Of a DNA stretch of 64,000 nucleotides, positions 45,206-53,502 are shown piece by piece. The stretch's first letter is position 1, and every line of letters starts with the position of its first letter. Under the pieces are notes generated by a model. It did no database searches and was not told the origin of the DNA. It worked only from the letters and a program-made list of their open reading frames with translations. This DNA is from Guptibacillus hwajinpoensis. GTDB lineage: Bacteria; Bacillota; Bacilli; Bacillales; Guptibacillaceae. Both the position numbers and the translations under genes were made by a program. The stretch covers positions 1-64,000 of the forward strand of contig NZ_JAIVAE010000012.1 in the NCBI RefSeq assembly GCF_020171785.1, given 5' to 3'.

Positions 45206-45454
45206 ATGTCTTTTGAATGTCCGCTCTGTAATAGCTTTGCTGCTATTGAGCTTGTTTGTCAAGTATGTGAAGGTAAGTTAACGGATAAGGGAAGGGAAGC
45301 GGAGTATTATGATGAATATAGTGCGTATGAGCCTATTGAATCAATGAAAAAAGCGGACGGATATAAAAGCAAAGCGCATGAATGTCCCCATCTTCTATCT
45401 TGTCCAACGTGCGGATGGAATGACGTCTATTTAATTGAAGAATGGATTACATAG
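45206..45454 (+). CDS. small zinc-ribbon-like protein
   Basis: This 82-residue protein has CxxC pairs at residues 6-9 (CPLC), CQVC and CPTC, suggesting zinc ribbons. ATG 45206 follows AGGAGGAGG. The function is unknown. It follows the SASP gene by 76 bp. Confidence 0.75.
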   Translation: MSFECPLCNSFAAIELVCQVCEGKLTDKGREAEYYDEYSAYEPIESMKKADGYKSKAHECPHLLSCPTCGWNDVYLIEEWIT

Positions 45455-45455
45455 C

Positions 45456-45486
45456 AAAGAGCTGCCGGTTTGGGCAGCTCTTTATC
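45456..45486. terminator. shared terminator of convergent genes
   Basis: AAAGAGCTGCC and GGCAGCTCTTT pair between the zinc-ribbon gene and the permease. Confidence 0.9.
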
Positions 45487-45489
45487 TTA

Positions 45490-46149
45490 TTAAGAGGATG
45501 GAATATACAATTTTTTCTCAAGAAAACTTTGGATGAGATTAAGGATTGTCGTAAAGAACCAGTAGATGAAGGCTGCTGTTAATAAGATTGGTAAGACTTT
45601 AAAGTTTGATGCCGCAATTTGATCTGCGTTATAGGTTAATTCTGAAATCGTAAGTACTGAAGCAAGAGAAGAGGCTTTAACGATATCAATTAAAGAGTTC
45701 CACACTGGTGGAATGGCTCTTCTCCATGCTTGAGGTAGGATAACCTCTTTGTAAATTAACGATTTTTTCATACCGAGTGACATTGCGGCTTCCCATTGTC
45801 CCTTTGATAGGGAGAGGATAGCTGCGCGAAATGACTCTGAAATATAAGCACCAAAATGTAAAATAAGTCCAGTGTAGGCGGCCTGCCAGGCTGTTAATTG
45901 AATATCCACTGAAACAAGACCATAATACAAAATAAATAATTGAATAAGAAGAGGTGTGCCTCTAAAGAACGAGACGTACAATTTCGCTATTCCAGATGCG
46001 ATTTTGCTTTTTGAAAGACGTAACAAAGCGATGAATAAACCAACTAATAGCGCACCAAATATTGAAAAGAAACTAAGTAGAAGTGTATTCTTCGCCCCTT
46101 CCAGAAGAAAGGGCAAAGAATTTATTAACACATCAGTTGTCTCACTCAC
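45490..46149 (-). CDS. amino-acid ABC transporter permease
   Basis: This 219-residue permease has about five helices and an EAA-like loop (EAAMSLGMKKSLIYKEVILPQA near 118-139). It pairs with the binding protein upstream, overlapping it by 8 bp (GTG start in the end of the previous gene). The transporter probably takes up a polar amino acid. No ATPase gene follows. Confidence 0.9.
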   Translation of the reverse strand: MSETTDVLINSLPFLLEGAKNTLLLSFFSIFGALLVGLFIALLRLSKSKIASGIAKLYVSFFRGTPLLIQLFILYYGLVSVDIQLTAWQAAYTGLILHFGAYISESFRAAILSLSKGQWEAAMSLGMKKSLIYKEVILPQAWRRAIPPVWNSLIDIVKASSLASVLTISELTYNADQIAASNFKVLPILLTAAFIYWFFTTILNLIQSFLEKKLYIPSS

Positions 46150-46933
46150 TTACATTCTCTCCATTAAAATATTCTTTAGAGATGTCAGCAAGCGTTCCAT
46201 CTTCTTTCATTTCTTTTAGTGCACCGTTGATCTTTTCAATAAGCTCTTCGTTTCCTTTTGGTAGGGCAAAGGCCATTTCTGTTTTGTTGAATGTTTCTCC
46301 AACGCCTTTTACTTTATAATCCTGTTCAGGAAGTTCCGTTAAAATGAAGAGACGATCATTCATCGCTGCTTCAATGTTACGTTCGTTACTAAGATCTGTT
46401 AACACCTGGTTAGCGCCCTTGTAGATTTTCGTTTCAGCACCAGCTTCTTCAGCAGCCTGGGCATAGTTACTTCCCTGGGTTGTTCCTACGGTTTTTCCTT
46501 CAAGATCTTCAATACCTTTAATATCATCGTTATTCTCATTAACGATCACCTGACCACCTGAATAAGTATATGGTTCTGTAAAGTCAAATTGTTCTTTACG
46601 ATCATCCGTAATGGTTACTTGATTGGCGACCATATCAATACGTTCTGTTTCAAGTGAGGATAGAAGCCCTTTCCATTCAATTGCTTTGAATTCCGCTTTC
46701 ATTCCAATGCGCTCGGCTACTTCTCTGGCAACTTCCACGTCGTAACCAGTGATTTCATTATCGTCGTTACGATAGCTAAATGGTGGGTAAGTTGCTTCCG
46801 TTCCAATTAACAGCGTTTCTTTTTCATTGGAACTTCCTTCTTCGCTATTCTCTGTATTATCATTGCTACCGCAGGCAGCAAGTACAGTAAGTGTTAAGGC
46901 AAGTACCAACCCTAGCATCCATTTTTTATTCAA
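46142..46933 (-). CDS. amino-acid-binding lipoprotein
   Basis: This 263-residue protein has a signal peptide with lipobox LAAC (Cys21) and a periplasmic-binding fold of the amino-acid type (LLIGTEATYPPFSYRND, GYDVEVAREVAERIG). It delivers substrate to the permease. It is followed by the permease but no ATPase. RBS AAAGGAGG. Confidence 0.93.
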   Translation of the reverse strand: MNKKWMLGLVLALTLTVLAACGSNDNTENSEEGSSNEKETLLIGTEATYPPFSYRNDDNEITGYDVEVAREVAERIGMKAEFKAIEWKGLLSSLETERIDMVANQVTITDDRKEQFDFTEPYTYSGGQVIVNENNDDIKGIEDLEGKTVGTTQGSNYAQAAEEAGAETKIYKGANQVLTDLSNERNIEAAMNDRLFILTELPEQDYKVKGVGETFNKTEMAFALPKGNEELIEKINGALKEMKEDGTLADISKEYFNGENVSE

Positions 46934-47062
46934 AATAAAGTCCTCCTTTTAATTCCTACAAAATTGATGTGAATTATAAATTTATTGTAGTTAGCATTTG
47001 ACTTAAAGTCAATCAAGAAACATTATTGACGTTAATTTACTGCTTCATGCAAAAAGACAAAT

Positions 47063-47098
47063 AAAAAAGCTTCCTCGCTGTAAGAGGAAGCTTTTTTA
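47063..47098 (-). terminator. terminator after the MsmX-type gene
   Basis: AAAAAAGCTTCCTC and GAGGAAGCTTTTTT pair. It is strong in both directions. Confidence 0.9.
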
Positions 47099-47107
47099 GC
47101 CATTTTA

Positions 47108-48205
47108 TTAACGAATACGAAGTTCTGATTCAGTATCAAAGAAATGGCATTTGTTCATATCGAACGCAAGGCTGATATTCTGACCGTTTTGAATATCGGT
47201 ACGAGAGTCAACACGTGCTACAAAGTCTTGTTCTGCAACTTTGGAATAAAGGTAAGTTTCTGCTCCCATCAATTCAGCTACATCAATGACAGCATTTACT
47301 TTTGTATCTTGAGAAGATTCGATAAATACTGGCTCATCATGAATATCTTCAGGACGAATGCCAAGCATCACTTCTTTGTTCAAGTATCCTTGATCACGAA
47401 GGACTTTCATTTTCCCTTCAGGAACTTTTACTTGAACATCACCTAGTTTGAAGAAGCCATCTTGCAAAGTACCACGGAAGAAGTTCATGGCAGGGGATCC
47501 AATAAATCCGCCAACAAAAACGTTGTCAGGTGCATCGTAAACTTCTTTTGGAGAACCAACCTGTTGGATAACCCCGTCTTTCATAATCACGATACGTGTT
47601 GCCATCGTCATCGCTTCCGTTTGGTCATGCGTTACGTAAATTGTAGTCGTTTGAAGGCGCTGGTGTAGCTTGGAGATTTCAGCACGCATCTGTACACGAA
47701 GTTTGGCATCAAGGTTAGAAAGTGGCTCATCCATCAAGAATACTTGTGGATCACGTACAATGGCACGACCTAGTGCAACACGCTGACGCTGACCACCTGA
47801 GAGTGCTTTAGGTTTACGATCGAGCAGGCTTTCAAGACCAAGAATACGAGCAGCATCTGTTACGCGACGTTCAATTTCTTTTTTGTCGAACTTACGCAGT
47901 TTCAAACCAAAAGCCATGTTATCGTATACGTTCATGTGAGGATAAAGGGCATAGTTTTGGAATACCATTGCGATATCACGATCTTTTGGTGCTACGTCAT
48001 TCACGCGACGATCACCAATAACAAGGTCGCCATCTGAGATATCTTCAAGGCCGGCAATCATACGAAGCGTTGTTGATTTACCGCAACCAGAAGGTCCTAC
48101 AAACACGATAAATTCCTTATCTTTAATATCAAGGTTAAAGTCTTTCACTGCCTCAAATTTGTTATCATATCTTTTGTAAATGTGATTGAGTGCGATCTCT
48201 GCCAT
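47108..48205 (-). CDS. msmX: sugar ABC transporter ATPase (MsmX/UgpC-like)
   Basis: This 365-residue ATPase has Walker A GPSGCGKST (about 38-46), signature LSGGQRQR and Walker B VFLMDEPLSNLD, plus the C-terminal OB-fold regulatory domain of the MsmX group. MsmX serves several sugar permeases, so it stands alone here. No sugar permease is near. ATG follows AGGAGG. Confidence 0.93.
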   Translation of the reverse strand: MAEIALNHIYKRYDNKFEAVKDFNLDIKDKEFIVFVGPSGCGKSTTLRMIAGLEDISDGDLVIGDRRVNDVAPKDRDIAMVFQNYALYPHMNVYDNMAFGLKLRKFDKKEIERRVTDAARILGLESLLDRKPKALSGGQRQRVALGRAIVRDPQVFLMDEPLSNLDAKLRVQMRAEISKLHQRLQTTTIYVTHDQTEAMTMATRIVIMKDGVIQQVGSPKEVYDAPDNVFVGGFIGSPAMNFFRGTLQDGFFKLGDVQVKVPEGKMKVLRDQGYLNKEVMLGIRPEDIHDEPVFIESSQDTKVNAVIDVAELMGAETYLYSKVAEQDFVARVDSRTDIQNGQNISLAFDMNKCHFFDTESELRIR

Positions 48206-48256
48206 GTTAATGCCTCCTATGAAATGAACTCCTTTTGCTAGTTCTAAGTCTACTCT

Positions 48257-48272
48257 ATGAAAACGCTATCGT
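48257..48272 (-). promoter_or_regulatory. cre-like site upstream of msmX
   Basis: ATGAAAACGCTATCGT matches the CcpA cre consensus with one mismatch. It lies 52 bp before the ATG. Function is not proven. Confidence 0.35.
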
Positions 48273-48352
48273 AAATTGTAAGCGTGCACAAACTTGTTGT
48301 GAGGTTTTGTGCATTTTGACCGAAACACGTGAGAGGAAAGGAGGTACGCACT

Positions 48353-48378
48353 AAAAAAACTGCGTCCATTAACGCAGT
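48353..48378 (-). terminator. terminator of the PucR-like regulator
   Basis: On the minus strand AACTGCGT/ACGCAGTT pair and run into TTTTTT. It overlaps the stop of the gene. Confidence 0.75.
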
Positions 48379-49259
48379 TCCATCGCAAGAAGAGAAAGGT
48401 AAACCATGACAGCTCCTTGAAAGCTTTTAACATCGATTCCCGTTTTTTCAATAAACTTATCAACACGATATTGAAGACTATTTCTATGTACGTATAGCTG
48501 TTTTGCTGCAAGGGTAATGTTTAAGTTTGATTCTAAATAAATCCGGATACTTTTTAGTAGTTCAGAGTCATGTTGAATTGGTTCCATAAGTTTAATTAAG
48601 TAATCAATGGTTTCTTCACTTGCTTCATTGAACAGAACAGCAGGTACAATGTCCACGTGTGTGAAAACCATTTGAGAAGGCATCAACTCTCTTCCTGTAG
48701 CAAACCATTTTTTTTCGGCTTTATAAACACGTTTTAAGTGACTGCTATCCGAATGACTTATTGTCTGACCAACAAACAAAGACATCCCAGTAAAAAAGTC
48801 GGCTGTTAGGGCTGCAGCTGTTTGTTCGAGTTCATGAACGATTTGTTCGTCTATATCGTTAGCTTGCACGAGGACGCCTTTCCTCTCATTTTCAAACAAG
48901 AGCACGGTTTCATCAGAAAACAATCCAGTCATAGCCTCGATAAAATCAGTAAGATCGGATGGTGCTTCTTTTAAATAAAAATGAATATACCGGACAGGTG
49001 AATGAAGGTTAAGTTCCACGCTTGAATTATCTTCAAAAAGGAGAGAAGCCCATTTTACTTGAACCTCGTTCATCCGATCATCTAGTATGCGTATGGAAGG
49101 GAAAAGGGCATTTAAAAGATCCTTCTCCCGTCCCGTAAGACGAGTTTTTCGAATCCCGAATTCTTCCCCATCAGTGGTTCTGTACCAATGGAACAGATCG
49201 GGCTGTTCGGAGGTGAGGACATAATCATTTCCATATAAATCGGCAAGTTTTGCATTCAT
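48369..49259 (-). CDS. PucR/CdaR-family transcriptional regulator
   Basis: This 296-residue protein has a C-terminal HTH_30 domain (LNITLAAKQLYVHRNSLQYR near 250) typical of PucR-type regulators. The N-terminal 180 residues hold a GGDEF-like/unknown sensor domain. It is upstream of msmX and on the same strand but has its own terminator. Target unknown. Confidence 0.82.
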   Translation of the reverse strand: MNAKLADLYGNDYVLTSEQPDLFHWYRTTDGEEFGIRKTRLTGREKDLLNALFPSIRILDDRMNEVQVKWASLLFEDNSSVELNLHSPVRYIHFYLKEAPSDLTDFIEAMTGLFSDETVLLFENERKGVLVQANDIDEQIVHELEQTAAALTADFFTGMSLFVGQTISHSDSSHLKRVYKAEKKWFATGRELMPSQMVFTHVDIVPAVLFNEASEETIDYLIKLMEPIQHDSELLKSIRIYLESNLNITLAAKQLYVHRNSLQYRVDKFIEKTGIDVKSFQGAVMVYLSLLAMELR

Positions 49260-49334
49260 AAGTGGTCCTCCTAATGTACAGTTATCCTCTAGTATAACGC
49301 ATCAGCTGCTTCAAATTAATAGAGAAGGAATCGA

Positions 49335-49366
49335 AAAGAACCTCTTCGTATGCAAGAGGTTCTTTG
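49335..49366. terminator. hairpin terminator
   Basis: AAAGAACCTCTT and AAGAGGTTCTTT pair. It lies after the small ORF ending at 49373, on the minus strand. Confidence 0.8.
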
Positions 49367-49372
49367 GTTACA

Positions 49373-49579
49373 TTATTTCTGTTTGTCTTTATCTTTTTTT
49401 TCTACGCTAGAATAGGGTGGCTCTTGTTCCATCACGGGGATGGCTTCTTCAATTTGTGCTTGTTTGTAACTTTGATGAACGGCCCCGCCAGCCATTCCTT
49501 CATTTACCATACGATCGATATCCATATCATACTTATCGCGGCCTTCGTACATTGAGTCTTCTGTTTTTTTAGTTGGCAA
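49373..49579 (-). CDS. small acidic hypothetical protein
   Basis: This 68-residue protein is hydrophilic, with many Glu, Lys and Met residues (IDRMVNEGMAGGAVHQ). RBS AAGGAGATG before ATG 49579. No family was recognised. It may be linked to the YheC/D operon upstream. Confidence 0.65.
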   Translation of the reverse strand: MPTKKTEDSMYEGRDKYDMDIDRMVNEGMAGGAVHQSYKQAQIEEAIPVMEQEPPYSSVEKKDKDKQK

Positions 49580-49636
49580 CCTGATTCATCTCCTTATTTC
49601 ATCGAATAAGGATAGTATGCGTTCTCTGAATGAGGA

Positions 49637-49855
49637 TTATGAATCTTGTTCGTATACATGGAAAAGCATAAGTTCATGAATTTGAGACTGAAGTTTGTTT
49701 TGTTCCGAATCGGGTGGAGCGGGCTGGAACCATTCGAATTCTCCAGTATGAAGGTATAGCGTACGGTAATACGTTCCTTGGTGAAAAAAAGATACTTCCC
49801 ATTTAGGTTTTCTTACTTTTGATCCAACGGATTTATATTGAAAGTGCGAAATCAT
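49637..49855 (-). CDS. yheE: YheE-family protein
   Basis: This 72-residue protein matches the YheE family (SHFQYKSVGS near the start, FEWFQPAPP). It lies just after the ATP-grasp genes as yheE follows yheC/D in B. subtilis. ATG 49855 with GGGGGAAT upstream is favoured over an upstream ATG. The function is unknown. Confidence 0.78.
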   Translation of the reverse strand: MISHFQYKSVGSKVRKPKWEVSFFHQGTYYRTLYLHTGEFEWFQPAPPDSEQNKLQSQIHELMLFHVYEQDS

Positions 49856-49899
49856 TGTATTCCCCCATGTCCACTTTTTTATCATCATAACATAGGATG

Positions 49900-51063
49900 T
49901 TAATACGCTGAATACGTTCGAAAAGATGAGGTGAGGGATCGTATAAAGGCTTGATGAATCAATGGTTCGTCAAAACGCATTGGTTTTGCATTCGCTTCAA
50001 AAATCCATAGCTGTCCATCTTGATCTTTTCCGATGTCTAAAGAGCATTCGAGCATCTGTTCTTTTTCTTCGAGAACTTCAGCTGTACGAATCGCAAGCGC
50101 GGTCAGTCGCGCTTCATCTTCCTGAGTGGCTACCTTATGAAACGGAAGAATACGCCCACCTTTTGGAACGTGGGTTGTTAGTCCATTAGGTGGAGCTGCA
50201 CGAACTCCAATTCCTGTGACCTGCCAGCTTTTGAACGGTTTTTGTAAAAGGACTCGAAAATCATAAGCTTCTCCTTGATGGGTTGCCAGTTTAATTTTAC
50301 GTTGCATGATGTACGATTCTCCAATTTGAGTAGCAAGATGCTCTTTTAATAAGGAGAAAGTTGAAAATAAATAACTCCTTTCATGATCGATATAATGAAA
50401 TCCAGTCTTTACTCTATTTAATTTAAAAATTCCTCTTCCTTTACTACCTGAAGTTGGTTTGAAAAATATGGAGTGATGCGTAAAGAGAAATTGTTCTATA
50501 TTTGATTCGGTAACAGGTGCTGTTTCTGGAATAAAAGGTAACAATTCTTCGTTTGCTGATAAGTGAGCAAGTACATGATCTTTTTGGAAAAATGACCGAT
50601 TAAAATATGGGATCCCTTTCTTCTTTAATAAGCTAAAAAAAGCGTTCACTTTATCGGAGTTCTCTTCTACGCGGTCAGGAATCCGATTGTAAACAATGTT
50701 AGGGTACGGGAAACGATAACCTGTCCATTTTTGAGAAAAGTGATCGTAAAGATAACCAGTTATAAACGATGAGTGAATATCATCAGGTGTAAATACGTAA
50801 GAAAGTCCGCCAGAATCAGTGAGCTCTTTTTGAATGGCTTTGAATATCGTGCCATTCCCACTGAAGTGCTGCTTACGGTTAGAACCTGCAAGAATTCCGA
50901 CAAGAGGTCTGATGGCATCATGGGACGACTGCAATTTCATAATAGAAGAAGCAAAAGAGGGAAAGGGAGAGAGCTTATTTGGCTCTTTCCCCCAGTAAAT
51001 GGATTGATAACTGCTCTGCTGATACCAGCGTTTATTTGCATGACTATAAAATAATTCAATCAT
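49900..51063 (-). CDS. ATP-grasp protein, YheC-like
   Basis: This 387-residue protein has an ATP-grasp fold. The ATP loop FKPTSGSKGRGIFKL (about 200) and metal-binding FEANAKP near the end are present. Its start overlaps the upstream gene by four bases (ATGA), so translation is coupled. It is shorter than the YheD-like relatives and lacks their N-terminal domain. The family is spore-linked in B. subtilis, but its product is unknown. It is the last of four paralogs. Confidence 0.85.
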   Translation of the reverse strand: MIELFYSHANKRWYQQSSYQSIYWGKEPNKLSPFPSFASSIMKLQSSHDAIRPLVGILAGSNRKQHFSGNGTIFKAIQKELTDSGGLSYVFTPDDIHSSFITGYLYDHFSQKWTGYRFPYPNIVYNRIPDRVEENSDKVNAFFSLLKKKGIPYFNRSFFQKDHVLAHLSANEELLPFIPETAPVTESNIEQFLFTHHSIFFKPTSGSKGRGIFKLNRVKTGFHYIDHERSYLFSTFSLLKEHLATQIGESYIMQRKIKLATHQGEAYDFRVLLQKPFKSWQVTGIGVRAAPPNGLTTHVPKGGRILPFHKVATQEDEARLTALAIRTAEVLEEKEQMLECSLDIGKDQDGQLWIFEANAKPMRFDEPLIHQAFIRSLTSSFRTYSAY

Positions 51064-52433
51064 ACTGTCGTAACCAATTGCTTTTCGATTGTCGATTGTG
51101 CAAGAAAGATGGCATATTCGATCGGTAACATTCTCGTTCTTGCTTCTTCTGCTTTTAATTTCGGATGGGAGAAAATACCTCTACCTGGTTTTGAATTTGC
51201 TTCAAATAAATAAATTTTCCCTTCTTTTGTAATACCAAGATCAAACCCAATTTCACCAATAAAGCCAGAGACTTTTTTATCTATCGCACGACTTAATTGA
51301 AGGGCAGCCGCCATTAAATCAGTTTCTACCTGCTTCTTTACGCCATATTCAGAAGTGAGCTCTCCAATTGTTTTAACCGTTCCGTTAGATGCCATGTGAG
51401 TCGTTAGGCTTCCAGCGCCTGCGATTTTTGCAGCAATCGCACTGACTTCCCAGTATCCCTCTTTGTTTTTGTTTGTATGAACGCGATAATCCATTGAACG
51501 ATGATGAATGCGATGTAAATCAATTCCCTGTTGAGCAATGAGACCTTCCATTCCATTTGGGTACTGCGTTTTGAGGAGCCTTGCTAGTGATGTATATCGT
51601 CTAAGTCGGTTCTCTTTATCTGTTCTGAAGCGGCAATAATAATACTTTTCATTAGCTGGTTTTAAGATTTGCTGAATGCCAAGACCAAGACTTCCGTTGG
51701 CAGGTTTAATATATAGTTGCTCATACTCTTTCAACATGCTTGCGATAATCGTTGTTTTAGGACTTAGAACCGTTTCAGGTAAATAATCTTTTACGGCTTC
51801 ATCTGTGCTTAATTTCTCGAACATCGTCCACTTATCAAAAAATCCAGGATTAAACCACGGGGTGAAATATTGCGACTGAAGTTTCTTCATTGTCGTACTG
51901 ACTTGTTCTATGTTTGCTGAACTTCGATTTGGAAGGCGGTCGTAAACAACATCTGGGATTGGTACGGTTACTCTATACCAGCCTCGTTTGTTATACATTA
52001 ATCCTTTAATACTTCCTGCTTTCCAATCAATGTGATGCGCTCCAAAAGCAAAGCCAATAGCACCACACTTCAAGGTAGCTGACAATAATTTAGCGAAATA
52101 CATACTTCTTTCCCCGATCGGTCTCATGCTATCCTTTGTAAAACCTGCTGTGAAAATCCCAATTAACGGTCCGATATGGAGTGAATTGCCCTTCTCAAAA
52201 AGATGCACAGATGTTTCTGAAGGCACGCCCAGCACCTTCCATAGATCTTCTGAGAGAAGGTACTCTTCTTTGTTATCCGGATGAGGAGAGACTGTGCAAA
52301 AGGATCGTCTAGAACCAAAACATAGCTGATTAGGAAAAGAAATGCGATCGACCCAACGCTTAAACAGAGTGGCTGGAACATAGAAATTTCCTTGAGAAGT
52401 ACTATCCTTTTTTAATGGAAGAATTGCCTCCAT
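51060..52433 (-). CDS. ATP-grasp protein, YheD-like
   Basis: This 457-residue protein has an extra N-terminal domain (about 1-110) before the ATP-grasp fold. The ATP loop is YIKPANGSLGLGIQQI and the metal motif FEANSKPGRG. ATG 52433 follows AAAGGGG; a longer frame is not supported. It overlaps the upstream gene's end by 32 bp. Third of four paralogs. Confidence 0.85.
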   Translation of the reverse strand: MEAILPLKKDSTSQGNFYVPATLFKRWVDRISFPNQLCFGSRRSFCTVSPHPDNKEEYLLSEDLWKVLGVPSETSVHLFEKGNSLHIGPLIGIFTAGFTKDSMRPIGERSMYFAKLLSATLKCGAIGFAFGAHHIDWKAGSIKGLMYNKRGWYRVTVPIPDVVYDRLPNRSSANIEQVSTTMKKLQSQYFTPWFNPGFFDKWTMFEKLSTDEAVKDYLPETVLSPKTTIIASMLKEYEQLYIKPANGSLGLGIQQILKPANEKYYYCRFRTDKENRLRRYTSLARLLKTQYPNGMEGLIAQQGIDLHRIHHRSMDYRVHTNKNKEGYWEVSAIAAKIAGAGSLTTHMASNGTVKTIGELTSEYGVKKQVETDLMAAALQLSRAIDKKVSGFIGEIGFDLGITKEGKIYLFEANSKPGRGIFSHPKLKAEEARTRMLPIEYAIFLAQSTIEKQLVTTV

Positions 52434-53490
52434 AGCAGTTAACCCCTTTCCTCTCGCTGATAAGCGAATGGCAATAGTAAAATGGAATCGTATAGTAATC
52501 TTGATGCGACCGAATGGCTTTATGCCCCGGTTTTGAATTTGCTTCAAGTAACCAGACTTTACCTGATCGATCAATTCCGAAGTCTAATCCAAGTTCAAAC
52601 AATGGAGAAAAAGTTTCTTCTAAAATAGTAGCTACGGAATGAGAAAGGCGGCTGATTATTGACTCAGCATGATGAAAGACAGACTCTGACATTAAAAGCT
52701 TTTGATCGGTTTGAATGGTGCCACCGCTATGCAAGTTTGATACAAAAGAGTCAGGATTTCCTAAACGAGTTGCCCGACCGATTTCTTCCCAGGTTGTATG
52801 GGAGGTTTTTTTCATGACCACTCTTCGATCAAACGGTTGATTGTTTTGGTCAACCAAAGAAAGCCATTGCTGTGCGATATAGTCGCGCTGGTTTAAAGTG
52901 TTCCTGATCATTTTTAGTAAAGAACTGGTTTTATCATAAGTATGATGAAAGATACGCCCATTATGATTGATTTGAACACCAATCTGGTCCTCGGTTTGAG
53001 TGAGTAGCATGATACCGTTTCCCTGAGAACCGATAATTGGTTTTAGAATAATCTTGCTGTGTTCAGTTAGTAAATCAGATAGTACTTTAGCACACGTGTG
53101 AGGATGAAGTTTTATCGAATGTGGTAGATGTCGATTTAGTAAAGGGCTTTTCTTTAATTGTTTGTATATCTCCCACTTACCTGGAAGCCCATGACCTAGG
53201 AAAGTGGCGTTAGATTCGGTTTTCAGCCATTTAATAAAAGCTGTTTCTTTTTTTGTGGTGTTTCCGCTATGAAAGCATCGATCATAGATAAATTCCGGCA
53301 CCTTAAAGTTCGTTTCCACCCAATCTTTTTGTAGTGGTTCGTATTTTAGCCCCTGTATGTGATTGGAAGAATGCTGGTTAGGTGAAAATCGATAGATGTC
53401 GAAACCTAAATTTAATCCAGCTTCACTTAATTTGGAGACGTAATCCATTTCATGATGAAGTGAATGTTGGAGAATACCAAATGATGTCAT
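52402..53490 (-). CDS. ATP-grasp protein, YheC-like
   Basis: This 362-residue protein has the ATP loop LKPIIGSQGNGIMLL and metal motif LEANSKPGHK. It lacks the extra N-terminal domain. It starts at ATG 53490 after AAGGGGGAG, 12 bp from the preceding gene. Second of four paralogs. Confidence 0.86.
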   Translation of the reverse strand: MTSFGILQHSLHHEMDYVSKLSEAGLNLGFDIYRFSPNQHSSNHIQGLKYEPLQKDWVETNFKVPEFIYDRCFHSGNTTKKETAFIKWLKTESNATFLGHGLPGKWEIYKQLKKSPLLNRHLPHSIKLHPHTCAKVLSDLLTEHSKIILKPIIGSQGNGIMLLTQTEDQIGVQINHNGRIFHHTYDKTSSLLKMIRNTLNQRDYIAQQWLSLVDQNNQPFDRRVVMKKTSHTTWEEIGRATRLGNPDSFVSNLHSGGTIQTDQKLLMSESVFHHAESIISRLSHSVATILEETFSPLFELGLDFGIDRSGKVWLLEANSKPGHKAIRSHQDYYTIPFYYCHSLISERKGVNCYGGNSSIKKG

Positions 53491-53502
53491 AATCTCCCCC
53501 TT

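Noticed and set aside
47108-48205. MsmX-type ATPase as partner of the amino-acid permease
   Set aside because: It has the sugar-type C-terminal domain, a separate terminator and promoter region, and belongs to a different ABC subfamily.
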